A stretch of DNA of 64,000 nucleotides from Psococerastis gibbosa (lineage: Eukaryota; Arthropoda; Insecta; Psocodea; Psocidae): assembly GCA_963971405.1 (NCBI GenBank), contig OZ020489.1, forward strand, positions 19,370,290 to 19,434,289. The letters are read 5' to 3'. A model generated the notes under the pieces. It saw only the letters and a list, made by a program, of their open reading frames with translations. It did no database searches and was not told the DNA's origin. The translations under genes were made by a program, and so were the position numbers. Shown piece after piece: positions 44,985-54,261 of the stretch; position 1 is the stretch's first letter, and every line of letters starts with the position of its first letter.

Positions 44985-45185
44985 CATCAACAGCCTCCTG
45001 TTTAACCTATCGACAGTCAGGGAAGACTGCCGGGACCGCCGGCTTTACATGCCCTCCGAAGCATGGTAGTCAGAAGATAAATAATTGTACCACTAGAAAA
45101 TTTTGGCATTCGGGTGGGACTCGAACCAGTCACCTTCTGGATGATAGTCCGAGTCGTTACCTCTACGCCATTCTGACTACTGTAA
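44985..45185 (-). mobile_element. tRNA-derived SINE, diverged, minus
   Basis: TGCCCTCCGAAGCATGGTAG (body) and TCGGGTGGGACTCGAACCAG with GTCCGAGTCGTTACCTCTAC (B box and A box in reverse) show a SINE head on the minus strand. The head differs from the other copies, so it may derive from a second SINE subfamily. Confidence 0.6.
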
Positions 45186-45310
45186 TAACATTGAAACGCC
45201 TTACTTAATTTTTAGTTGGGCATGGCAAAATTGTACTCACTGTGTACATTAATAACTATTGGAAATTTCTGATTTCGGCTTAATCATGGTATCCTAAGTC
45301 CTCACTGCAG

Positions 45311-45505
45311 ACTCCGAATGTCACCCGAAAGGTTGTTGACTCGAGTACCACTCTTACTACATTTTCTGGCCATGCTTCGGAGGGCATGCAAAGCAGGTGG
45401 TCCCGGGCTTTCCTAGTTGAGGGTAAGAGAGGTATTTATTGCCCTAACTCCACTAGGTTGGCTTAGCATCAGAACAAATGGTAAATATTTATTTATTTAT
45501 TTATT
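45311..45505 (+). mobile_element. tRNA-derived SINE, plus
   Basis: ACTCCGAATGTCACCCGAAA, GTTGACTCGAGTACCAC (B box drifted), GGCCATGCTTCGGAGGGCAT, GTGGTCCCGGGCTTTCC and TCCACTAGGTTGGCTTAGCA, ending in a TATTTATTTATTTATT tail. Confidence 0.82.
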
Positions 45506-45589
45506 ACGTAGGTAGGAATAGAGAGGAGTGGAAGAGGATTCCCCAGTATTCAAGTACGTTTTTTACATTTCTGCTTTCCCATTCCCGTT

Positions 45590-46060
45590 TACGATATACT
45601 CGTACGTTCAAAAGGAAAGCTTTGTAATGCTCGAAATTTAGATTACGCGATTTCAACGGATTTCAACGTTTTTTCCCAGGAGGTCAGGACCCCGAAAAAG
45701 TATTATCTGTGCATCGATTTAGGGGAAACCAATAGATTGATTTGTATGCAATTTGGCATTTAGGAACAGTATGTTTTAGGTGTTAAATAGAGAAAGAGTA
45801 CCTGACATATTACCTCCTCAACCAGTTTGAGTTTTATAAGATACAATTTTTTGTGTGTGGAAAAATAGAGGAAAATCCATAATCCTGTTAATGCATTGCA
45901 TCCCATTACACTATTGTAATGAATTGTACTTGGCTGCCCATTTTGGATAATTTGCTTGTTCCATCAAAAATCTAATGCTATAGGATAGGGAAACTCGAGA
46001 AAACGAAAATAACTCTTTACGAAAATTACTTACCATGAAGCCACTCATCATATTGTCCTA
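45590..46060 (-). mobile_element. CGGTCCGAG element, old diverged minus copy
   Basis: GGAAAGCTTTGTAATGCTCG, GCGATTTCAACGGATTTCAA, TGTGCATCGATTTAGGGG and ATGTTTTAGGTGTTAAATAG keep the family order. The CAGA array and G runs are lost and the far end is not clear. Confidence 0.6.
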
Positions 46061-46440
46061 TACTAATAGAAAAATAAGAAAGAATGTAGGTATTATAAAT
46101 TTTTACTTGCATTGGTTATTTTTTCTTCATATTTCTAATATTGTACTTCAGAGGTCTGAGCATGGCGATTATAATACCGGGGTTAATATACCCTGGTATA
46201 TAAAATTGTGATAATGTAATCATGATAATTTTACAATGGAATTAAACATTTGTTTGTTTACAGTTTCAACCCCAGGGGTAAGTTAATACCAATCGCCATA
46301 ATCGGCCCACTGTAGTACTGAAAGTTTGGTTTCGTATAAACAGTGATAACAAGTAGGTACGTAGGTACCAATTCAAACTCATGTACTTCTGATACCAACT
46401 AATTACACGAGGTTCTAGAGGATGAGTTCAACAAGGGTCA
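46061..46440. repeat. Noncoding stretch with MITE-C relative
   Basis: At 46162-46307, GAGCATGGCGATTATAATAC and CGGGGTTAATATACC mirror GGTAAGTTAATACCAATCGC and CATAATCGGCCC. Arms are about 45 bases, shorter than in the 13725 copy. Confidence 0.55.
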
Positions 46441-46914
46441 GGCTATGAATAAACCTGCAGTTGGGCCCTTGTACGACTGAGTCAGCAGCGGCCGCTATGC
46501 GCCGGGTGCCAGGCCACGCTACATGAAATTTTCTCCAGTGAAAAGTCGGTCGCGACCCCCGCTCCAGCCCTGTGCGGACGGGCCTGGCGGGTTGCCGCGG
46601 TTTAACACACCAACATGTGTTTTATTTCCTATAGAAAAAGTTATTCAACGTCTAATAACCCTCTGCAAAGGGCTAAAAAGTAGGTGAACATAAGGGTAAT
46701 TTTCGGGTGCCATATGGCAACAATAGACTGACGGTTTGCAGTCTTACGACTGCGTCTGACCTTTCCTTTGTTACTGACTTTTGCAATGTCTGACTTCGCT
46801 GTATCGTTTCGGCTTAGTTTTATATACTGGTTGGTTAAAAATTTTCAATTGTGACTTACTCTATACTATTGTATAAACTGAATTAGAATTACTGGAATTG
46901 TACATTTTACAAGG
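46441..46914. other. GC-rich patch and noncoding flank
   Basis: 46480-46605 is strongly GC-rich against the AT-rich surroundings (GCGGCCGCTATGCGCCGGGT, CGGACGGGCCTGGCGGGTTG). No ORF, rRNA or tRNA is recognised in it. Confidence 0.4.
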
Positions 46915-47003
46915 TTAATCGCATACAAAGAATTTAATGAATGTATCCGATTGATCTCTTCAGTCGCCTCGTGTTGAGTTACGACACGTCTCCGACAGCA
47001 TAC
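46915..47003 (-). repeat. Dispersed repeat R2, truncated minus copy
   Basis: GGTTAATCGCATACAAAGAA, GAATGTATCCGATTGATC and GTTACGACACGTCTCCGA match the 29255 copy in reverse; the head of the family is missing. Confidence 0.7.
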
Positions 47004-47209
47004 GCCTGTGTCAGGAAGTTATAATTAACTGTACGAACTGCTTCATTCTTGCACTCAATACCATGCTAAAGGAACTGGTGCGAGTGAACCCGTACTTGCT
47101 TTTCTATTTATAAATTAGGATAGGTATCGTAATAGATAATTATGAGTACTATAGTACTTGTAAGTAATTAATTGTCCTAAAGTTCAATTTCGGCTATCTT
47201 GATTCACCC

Positions 47210-47840
47210 TATCCTCCTTTAAATGACTCTTCTATAGAAGCATCATGGCCATTTGGACCTTGAAGTCTGTTGCTCTGAAAAGACAAACCACTCCCTCAGG
47301 TTTTTCAACAAGGATGTTTTTCTTCTGCCTTCAGTCCTTCCATCTTCCCTCAGATACATGCAGAAGGTGAAACTTAACATTCCTCATCACATGGCCGAAG
47401 TATGTTAATTTCCGTTTCTTAGCAGTCAGCAGCGACGCTGCCTCTGCATCCATGTACCATCCATCCCTCCAAGATATGCGCAGCGTTCGTCAGTGTACCC
47501 ACATTTCAAATGCACTGATTCTGTTCTCCATAGCTTGTATCAACATCCATCCCTCCATAACATATACAATAGAACGATTGGGAACACATACAATTTCACT
47601 ATTCTCAGTCGAAGGTCCAACCACAGATTTTCACACCGAAGTACTTCCTGCATTTTCATGAAGACATTTCTAGCATGTTCAGTGCGACTACGACTCACCT
47701 CCCACTCTGCTTACTATACATCCGAGGTACATTTTACTATAGGCAAACCTTCCGGGACATTTTCCAAATTAATGTCTACCCTCTTAGCGACAGCCTTTGG
47801 CTCTTCTGCACGTTAATGAAGATGCCCACATTTCTACCTG
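47210..47840 (-). pseudogene. LINE reverse transcriptase C-terminal fragment, minus, frameshifted
   Basis: In pieces across frames the minus strand reads VMEGWMLIQAMENRISAFEM, WRDGWYMDAEAASLLTAKKR, KLTYFGHVMRNVKFHLLHVS and EGRRKTSLLKNLREWFV. This order (maturase-like segment, YFGHVMR, LLKNLREWF) is standard for the post-RT part of animal RTE/Jockey-type LINEs. Stops and frame changes mark it as dead. The plus-strand ORFs of 69-107 codons over the same bases are shadows. Confidence 0.82.
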
Positions 47841-48229
47841 CTGCACTTATTTTATTTTATTACGACTGCAGTTGTTCATCTGATGAAGCAACAAGCACAT
47901 CGGGGATTGTTAACAAGCTCTATCCTACCCATAAACACGGATTGATTGATGGGGCAGTTGTGCAATCTACAATGGACAGGCGATTATAATATTGTACGGT
48001 ACCTACTATACAATAATAATATCGATATTGTGTCACTGGGGTACAGATTGTCCATAATTGACTCAAAAAAATTTATTTCCCTTCAAAAACAAAACCTTGA
48101 TTGTAAAATCAACTTCTTTGGGTTCGTTAATCTTTTTAGCACATAAAGCATGTACCTGCAGCCTGATCGAGGAAAATAATGACAATTTCTTTCTTCTTCT
48201 ATCTTCTTCGTCTCGGATCTTCTCCCAGG
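47841..48229. other. Noncoding stretch
   Basis: Nothing recognised. Confidence 0.3.
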
Positions 48230-49075
48230 ATCCCGGAAAATGTCTGTTTGTCTTTCTGTTCGTCGATTTGATGAAGTTTGACACATGGTTTACAAAAACT
48301 CTGGACCTTTTATTTTATTTTGGGCTAACTCAATTTTGGGGGTTCAAAAATTGAAAAAAAAAAAAACAGCTAAAACGTTTTACTCATCCAAAAACGGCTC
48401 CAACGATGATTTTATAACTTTGAATATTAATTATATATTAATTTAAACTAAACCCAAAAGGTCGCTTGCCCATTGGTAGTTGTATTCTGGGCAAGGCTGT
48501 AGCCAGGATTTTTTTTCGGGGGGGGGGGGGCTTCAGAAATTTCATTGGATATTACATAGTAGTTTTTATTTTTCCTCTCAAAATCTGATTCTATCTAGTG
48601 TTTCATTCGTAGTTTCATTTCGGGGAGGGGGGGGGGGGTTCAACCCCCATGAACCCCCCTTGTCTACGGCCTTGATTCTGGGGGCAAAAGAATAAAAATA
48701 AACACAATTTTCTTGAAAAATGTCTAAATAATAATTATTCAGTGGAACATTTTTATCGATGCTTTCTAATTTCATAATTTCAGGTATAATTTAGGTGCTA
48801 AATAGAGTTATTAAACTGAACAAGTTCCCTTCCCAAGCAAAGTTTAGGCATTGAATAAAAAAGTAGGGCCTATTGACTATAGAAAATTATGGATAAATCA
48901 TGCCCCAATACATTGCTCACCTGTCATTATTACTGTGCTGTATTAATTATGCAACTACTTGGCAATCGTCCAAGCTATCAATTCTGTGCTTTGGGATAGG
49001 GATATAGGAAATTAAATCGTAGGAAAATAATTTACCAAGGTAAGCTTACCTATACTAATTGATAAATAGGAAAAC
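48230..49075 (-). mobile_element. CGGTCCGAG element, diverged minus copy, with nested MITE-G and Penelope insertions
   Basis: CCCGGAAAATGTCTGTTTGT, TTTGGGCTAACTCAATTTTG, AAAACGGCTCCAACGAT and TTCTGGGGGCAAAAGAATA are the family order. A MITE-G splits it at 48492-48676. Its far end TTGATAAATAGGAAAACATG breaks off at the left flank of the Penelope-like composite and seems to continue after it (ATGTACGGATTTACTCG). Confidence 0.7.
48492..48676. mobile_element. MITE-G copy 4, nested
   Basis: GCAAGGCTGTAGCCAGGATT, a G run, GAAATTTCATTGGATATTAC, CCTCTCAAAATCTGATTC, a second G run, and CCCCCCTTGTCTACGGCCTTG. It lies inside a CGGTCCGAG element: TTGTATTCTGGG precedes it and GATTCTGGGGGC follows. Confidence 0.82.
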
Positions 49076-49090
49076 ATGTACGGATTTACT
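49076..49090 (+). repeat. Left copy of the 15-base direct repeat flanking the Penelope-like composite
   Basis: ATGTACGGATTTACT occurs here and at 52577-52591, just outside the composite. It matches a diverged version of the CATGTTCGAGTAAACTCGG end of the invaded element, so it is read as the target-site duplication. Confidence 0.75.
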
Positions 49091-49145
49091 TATAATTGTA
49101 GAAAGAATGAGACGCAACTGATCCACAATAAAATATATTAAACGT

Positions 49146-49174
49146 GACCGGTTTCGGTAAAATACCATCATCAG
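49146..49174 (-). ncRNA. Hammerhead-ribozyme-like core, minus arm
   Basis: The minus strand reads CTGATGA, a short hairpin GGTA-TTT-TACC (helix II), GAAA, then CCGGTC. This is the conserved order CUGAUGA, helix II, GAAA, helix III, cleavage triplet GUC. Helix III is only the self-complementary CCGG, which would favour a dimeric form. Penelope-like elements are known to carry such minimal hammerheads. Activity is inferred. Confidence 0.65.
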
Positions 49175-49237
49175 ACATAAACAAATAAATGAAACACGCC
49201 TTTATATACATACCAAGGAGGGGTGGGGGATACAATA

Positions 49238-50137
49238 TTAATTGGTAGGAGGTGGGCGGGGTTGGGAACATAACATTAGGAGTGGGGAGCAATTTTGGAA
49301 AATTATCTCGTTGGTTAGATTTTCGTTATTGTGTAAAGCTTTATTTATTTCTATACTCTCTAACCTATCGAGAATTTTTCCCTTGTTAGAACAGTGCATC
49401 AGCTGGAAGTTGTCAAAATCGCAAGTATGGCCATTGTCGTGCAAGTGATTGGCGAACACCGAATTGCAATCGTTTTTACCGATTGCCCTTCGGTGCTCGT
49501 TCAACCTATCTCTGAAGTTGCGTCCACATTGACCAATGTAGCTAGCATCACAATCCTTACAGCTGAGTTTATACACACCCGACATCCTAAACTTGTCAAC
49601 TTTGTCCTTACAATTCATGAGCAGTTTACTTAGATTAGGAGGGCAAGTGTATGAAACCCTACTGTTAGTGATGCACTGTTCTAACAATCTACCTATCTTA
49701 ATACTAATATCTCCTATGTAGGGAATCTTCAAGTAGCGGTGTTCCTCCTTCGTCATATTTTGGCCCGCGTATACTTGTCGAGCGATGTACTTCAATCCAT
49801 GTTTCCTGATAAACCTCGTCGCGAATTCCTGGGTATAACCGTTGTTAGTGGCGATCTCTAGAATAGTGTTCCTTTCCTGCCTGAAGTGTTCTGCTGACAT
49901 GGGGACGTTATGAAGCCTGTGAGACATCGCATGGAACGCTGCTGCCTTATGAGCCGGGGGATGGTGTGACGTCGCTGGAATCACCGTGTCCGTATGTGTA
50001 GGTTTCCTGAAAATGTTAAAAAGGAGGGCAGTATCTGATCTAGTAATTGTGAGGTCTAGGAAGTTCAGGGAGTTGTTAACTTCAATTTCCATGGTGAATT
50101 TAATACTAGGGTGAAGATCATTGAGAATACTGGGCAA
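49238..50137 (-). pseudogene. Penelope-like RT/GIY-YIG protein, C-terminal 299 codons (frameshifted copy)
   Basis: It reads EVNNSLNFLDLTITRSD, FNIFRKPTHTDTVIPA, then a GIY-YIG nuclease GVYKLSCKDCDASYIGQCGR, and ends SQPRPPPTN. The frame opens only after the RT catalytic YVDD, which sits upstream in another frame. One residue differs from the plus copy (RFIRKH versus RIIRKH). Confidence 0.85.
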
Positions 50138-50499
50138 AAACTGTCTAGTTGACGACGAGAACCCCTAAAAATGCAAAGATATCGTCGACGTACCGTTTCC
50201 AAAGTTTGACATGTCCTAACAAAGGTGTGGGGGTTTGAAATAATTTGGTTTCAATATGATTCATAAAAATTTCCGCTAGAAGAGGGGACAAAGACGAGCC
50301 CATGGCTAAACCTGATTTTTGACTATAGAAAGTATTATTAAACTGAAAGTAATTTTGATCTAAATCAACTTAAGAAGTTTGAGGGTCTCAGTTATAATAG
50401 CCTGAGGCACCCCCTTCCCCTTAAGCATCTCTTCGATAATACCTGGCAATTCAGAGGTTGGGACATTAGTAAATAAGGAGGTAACGTCAAAGGAAACTA

Positions 50500-51281
50500 G
50501 GGAACAGTTGTGGGCCAGGAGATGGTGCTGGAGTTGATTTATTAAGTCTAAATATTTATATAATTAAGTCTAAATATATTTAGACTTAATAAATCAACTC
50601 CAGCACCATCCTCTGGCCACAACTGTTCCCTAGTTTCCTTTGACGTTACCCTCCTTATTTACTAATGTCCCAACCTCTGAATTGCCAGGTATTATCGAAG
50701 AGATGCTTAAGGGGAAGGGGGTGCCTCAGGCTATTATAACTGAGACCCTCAAACTTCTTAAGTTGATTTTAGATCAAAATTACTTTCAGTNNNNNNNNNN
50801 NNNNNNNNNNNNNNNNNNNNNNNNNNNNNNNNNNNNNNNNNNNNNNNNNNNNNNNNNNNNNNNNNNNNNNNNNNNNNNNNNNNNNNNNNNNNNNNNNNNN
50901 NNNNNNNNNNNNNNNNNNNNNNNNNNNNNNNNNNNNNNNNNNNNNNNNNNNNNNNNNNNNNNNNNNNNNNNNNNNNNNNNNNNNNNNNNNGGGAACAGTT
51001 GTGGGCCAGAGGATGGTGCTGGAGTTGATTTATTAAGTCTAAATATTTATATAATTAAGTCTAAATATATTTAGACTTAATAAATCAACTCCAGCACCAT
51101 CCTCTGGCCCACAACTGTTCCCTAGTTTCCTTTGACGTTACCTCCTTATTTACTAATGTCCCAACCTCTGAATTGCCAGGTATTATCGAAGAGATGCTTA
51201 AGGGGAAGGGGGTGCCTCAGGCTATTATAACTGAGACCCTCAAACTTCTTAAGTTGATTTTAGATCAAAATTACTTTCAGT
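50500..51281. other. Assembly junction: 291-base direct duplication around a 200-N gap
   Basis: Bases 50500-50790, immediately before the gap, and 50991-51281, immediately after it, are the same 291-base sequence. They differ only by a few homopolymer or swap differences (GGCCAC versus GGCCCAC, TTACCCTCC versus TTACCTCC, CCAGGAGATGG versus CCAGAGGATGG). Equal length and placement at the contig ends point to an unmerged contig overlap. Confidence 0.88.
50791..50990. other. Scaffold gap, 200 N
   Basis: Exactly 200 unknown bases, a typical placeholder length. It interrupts the second arm of the Penelope-like inverted pair. Confidence 1.
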
Positions 51282-52384
51282 TTAATAATACTTTCTATAG
51301 TCAAAAATCAGGTTTAGCCATGGGCTCGTCTTTGTCCCCTCTTCTAGCGGAAATTTTTATGAATCATATTGAAACCAAATTATTTCAAACCCCCACACCT
51401 TTGTTAGGACATGTCAAACTTTGGAAACGGTACGTCGACGATATCTTTGCCATTTTTAGGGGTTCTCGTCGTCAACTAGACAGTTTTGCCAGTATTCTCA
51501 ATGATCTTCACCCTAGTATTAAATTCACCATGGAAATTGAAGTTAACAACTCCCTGAACTTCCTAGACCTCACAATTACTAGATCAGATACTGCCCTCCT
51601 TTTTAACATTTTCAGGAAACCTACACATACGGACACGGTGATTCCAGCGACGTCACACCATCCCCCGGCTCATAAGGCAGCAGCGTTCCATGCGATGTCT
51701 CACAGGCTTCATAACGTCCCCATGTCAGCAGAACACTTCAGGCAGGAAAGGAACACTATTCTAGAGATCGCCACTAACAACGGTTATACCCAGGAATTCG
51801 CGACGAGGATTATCAGGAAACATGGATTGAAGTACATCGCTCGACAAGTATACGCGGGCCAAAATATGACGAAGGAGGAACACCGCTACTTGAAGATTCC
51901 CTACATAGGAGATATTAGTATTAAGATAGGTAGATTGTTAGAACAGTGCATCACTAACAGTAGGGTTTCATACACTTGCCCTCCTAATCTAAGTAAACTG
52001 CTCATGAATTGTAAGGACAAAGTTGACAAGTTTAGGATGTCGGGTGTGTATAAACTCAGCTGTAAGGATTGTGATGCTAGCTACATTGGTCAATGTGGAC
52101 GCAACTTCAGAGATAGGTTGAACGAGCACCGAAGGGCAATCGGTAAAAACGATTGCAATTCGGTGTTCGCCAATCACTTGCACGACAATGGCCATACTTG
52201 CGATTTTGACAACTTCCAGCTGATGCACTGTTCTAACAAGGGAAAAATTCTCGATAGGTTAGAGAGTATAGAAATAAATAAAGCTTTACACAATAACGAA
52301 AATCTAACCAACGAGATAATTTTCCAAAATTGCTCCCCACTCCTAATGTTATGTTCCCAACCCCGCCCACCTCCTACCAATTAA
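51065..52384 (+). CDS. Penelope-like element protein: reverse transcriptase plus GIY-YIG endonuclease (5'-truncated)
   Basis: An open frame of 439 codons without an initiator. The RT begins just before motif A, SLVSFDVTSLFTNVP (catalytic Asp). Then come motif B SGLAMGSSLSPLLAEIFM, motif C YVDDIFAIF, and LNFLDLTITR, which follows the palm in this superfamily. A linker leads to the GIY-YIG endonuclease (about residues 325-400): GVYKLSCKDCDASYIGQCGR, with a CxxC pair and FANHLHDNGHTCDF supplying histidines. RT fused to GIY-YIG defines Penelope-like elements, which insert without an AP endonuclease. The N-terminal part (fingers and upstream domain) is absent, so the copy is defective although its frame is clean. 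Confidence 0.92.
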   Translation: MYLDLINQLQHHPLAHNCSLVSFDVTSLFTNVPTSELPGIIEEMLKGKGVPQAIITETLKLLKLILDQNYFQFNNTFYSQKSGLAMGSSLSPLLAEIFMNHIETKLFQTPTPLLGHVKLWKRYVDDIFAIFRGSRRQLDSFASILNDLHPSIKFTMEIEVNNSLNFLDLTITRSDTALLFNIFRKPTHTDTVIPATSHHPPAHKAAAFHAMSHRLHNVPMSAEHFRQERNTILEIATNNGYTQEFATRIIRKHGLKYIARQVYAGQNMTKEEHRYLKIPYIGDISIKIGRLLEQCITNSRVSYTCPPNLSKLLMNCKDKVDKFRMSGVYKLSCKDCDASYIGQCGRNFRDRLNEHRRAIGKNDCNSVFANHLHDNGHTCDFDNFQLMHCSNKGKILDRLESIEINKALHNNENLTNEIIFQNCSPLLMLCSQPRPPPTN

Positions 52385-52576
52385 TATTGTATCCCCCACC
52401 CCTCCTTGGTATGTATATAAAGGCGTGTTTCATTTATTTGTTTATGTCTGATGATGGTATTTTACCGAAACCGGTCACGTTTAATATATTTTATTGTGGA
52501 TCAGTTGCGTCTCATTCTTTCTACAATTATAAGTATGATGAAGTTCCACGAAGTCACTTTGGAGAATCTCACTATG
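51066..52576 (+). mobile_element. Penelope-like retroelement, plus arm of head-to-head pair
   Basis: It starts ATATTTAGACTTAATAAATC, the mirror of the left arm's inner end, with about 20 bases of spacer between arms. It holds the open RT/GIY-YIG frame to 52384, a 3' noncoding part with a G/T/A-rich GTATGTATATAAAGGCG block and the hammerhead-like core, and ends just before the 15-base repeat at 52577. The last 45 bases or so have no counterpart in the minus arm. Confidence 0.88.
52448..52476 (+). ncRNA. Hammerhead-ribozyme-like core, plus arm
   Basis: CTGATGA (52448-52454), hairpin TGGTATTTTACC (52455-52466), GAAA (52467-52470), then CCGGTC (52471-52476). The core is identical to the minus-arm copy. 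The flanks TTATGT before and ACGTTT after could form four base pairs of helix I. Confidence 0.65.
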
Positions 52577-52591
52577 ATGTACGGATTTACT
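52577..52591 (+). repeat. Right copy of the 15-base direct repeat flanking the Penelope-like composite
   Basis: ATGTACGGATTTACT, identical to 49076-49090. It is followed by CGTTCTTATTATC, which may be the continuation of the invaded element. Confidence 0.75.
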
Positions 52592-52943
52592 CGTTCTTAT
52601 TATCATTATTGAAGGGCTTTTATGGACATATGAAAGACTTAGAAATTAGCCGCATAAGTTTAGCGTAGGCATTTTTCACATATACACACGGACAATCTAT
52701 TCTAATTAACATCGTTGAAGAGAAGGTGAAAGGACGAGGGTGTGTGGCCAGCAGTTGTACGACCACACCCGCCTTACGCAAGCACAGTGTGGGAGGCGAT
52801 GTTGTTCACCTTTCGAAAGGGTGGCTTTCAATGTCAATAAACACAGGTGTACGAAGTGTGGCACCGAACAACAGTGGCGGTTCCTTTCGCTAAAAGCACT
52901 GAGCCATCAGGGGCGTCTAATTAGAAATTAAGTACAAGCATTA
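52592..52943. other. Noncoding stretch
   Basis: Nothing recognised; a 63-codon ORF (52740-52931) with four cysteines has no family match that I can see. Confidence 0.3.
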
Positions 52944-53756
52944 TTGCTTTCCAATTTATACGTAGTATAAGGAAAGCTTTGGGATGGTCAGAATCTCAGA
53001 GAGCTCCGAAAGCTCCGAGATTTCAACGGAATTACACGTTTTGAGGTCCCAGGAACCAGAAAAAGTGGTTTTTACGAAATGTCTGTCTGTCTGTCTGCCG
53101 CTCTGTCTGTCGCTCTGGCTGTTCATCGATTTCCGGGCCTCGGGACCATTTTTTTAATTTTGGGCTAACTTAATTTTGGGGGTTTTATTCTCAAAAAACT
53201 CCAAAAAAACGTCTAAAAAAATTATTTTTCAAAAACGGCTCCAACGATTTCTTTTAAATTCTCATATATTCTAGTCGTTAGTAATGTTAATAAAATGCGG
53301 GGGTCGCTTGCCTCTTGATAGTTTGCTTCTGGGGGTAAAAAACTAAAAATAACTAAATTATAAAGAAAAATGACTAAAAAATAATGTTTCTCGCAGCGAA
53401 ACCTTTCTATCAATGACTTCTACCTTCAGGCATGTTTTAGGTGTTAAATTGAGTAACAAAATCGGACAGGTAGCTTTCCCAAAAAAGTATTTGGTTTTGA
53501 GCATTTTTTTTTTTTTAATGATAGAAAATTCACGTTCAAATGCATTGCGTGCCCTGCCATTATTACTGTGTGGTAATGTGTTTGTCGGACCTATCTAGAA
53601 TTCACCTTCCAATGACGTCAGGTGGATACCCCCCCCCCCCCCCCGAGATATCCGAAATTTAGCAAAAGGAAAATTATTTACCAGAAATTACTCATTTTCT
53701 CCATCTATTAATTGATAAATTGGAAAGCATGTTCGAGTAAACTCGGACCGGTTCTT
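52944..53756 (-). mobile_element. CGGTCCGAG element, full-length minus copy
   Basis: It has both ends, TTGCTTTCCAATTTATACG and GGAAAGCATGTTCGAGTAAA then CTCGGACCGGTTC. The CTGTCTGTCTG array is at 53080-53120 and a C run at 53628-53644. The stretch between the array and GGGCTAACTTAATTTTGG is shortened. Confidence 0.88.
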
Positions 53757-54086
53757 TTTATTGGTAAAAGGTGATGGCAGTGGTATAAAATTAATTAGCA
53801 AAGGGTTAGTTAGGCTTTCATTGTACATGTAAGTCTAAAGGGTTAGTTGGACTTACATTACCTATTATGTTAGTGGCAGACACTCATCGAACATTTAGGT
53901 GGAACCCGTTTTCAGGTGAAGGGGTGACAGCGAGGTTTCAATCTGGAAAATGGTAGTTCGAATCCTCAAGAGGATCGGATTTACTCAATAATTGTGGAAA
54001 GAATACAAGAGCAATGAATCAATCATCCAGAAACCACCATCAGCCAATATCACGACGACACCATCACCCTTCTGATCATCAACCTT

Positions 54087-54121
54087 ATGATGGGAGTAGC
54101 ACCCACTGCCGAAACGTCGCC
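54087..54121 (+). ncRNA. Degenerate hammerhead-like motif (plus)
   Basis: CTTATGATGGGAGTAGCACC followed by CACTGCC, GAAAC and GTC. The GAAAC-GTC side and a GUAG/CUGC-type helix II are present, but CTTATGATG departs from CTGATGA. Probably inactive. Confidence 0.35.
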
Positions 54122-54261
54122 CTCTTCCCCTGACAACGAGCTCCGTCCTAATTATTGACTGATTATTATAATGACAACTTACATTGCCTGATGTGCTAGT
54201 AGTCATTAGAGATCTCACAGTCATCGAACAATTATGGCGGAGCCCGCGTTGTCAAGGGAAG

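Larger units (their letters stand above)
49091..50554 (-). mobile_element. Penelope-like retroelement, minus arm of head-to-head pair
   Basis: This arm is the near-exact reverse complement of 51066-52530. From the outside in it has the 3' noncoding end with the hammerhead-like core, a GIY-YIG domain and part of an RT. It is truncated just before RT motif A, as is the other arm. The readable frame is 49238-50137 (299 codons). Small indels at about 50145-50190 and 50371 break the RT frame. All lie in homopolymers (for example TTTGC versus TTTGCC), so they may be assembly errors. Confidence 0.88.

Noticed and set aside
47452-47989. Plus-strand ORFs of 69-107 codons
   Set aside because: They are shadows of a frameshifted LINE reading on the minus strand.
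49242-49633. Plus-strand ORFs of 68 and 79 codons, with mirror copies at 51989-52380
   Set aside because: Antisense shadows of the Penelope-like protein; their mirrored presence follows from the inverted repeat.
50640-51074. 144-codon ORF running through the N gap
   Set aside because: The middle is unknown sequence and the ends are the duplicated contig overlap; not a real frame.
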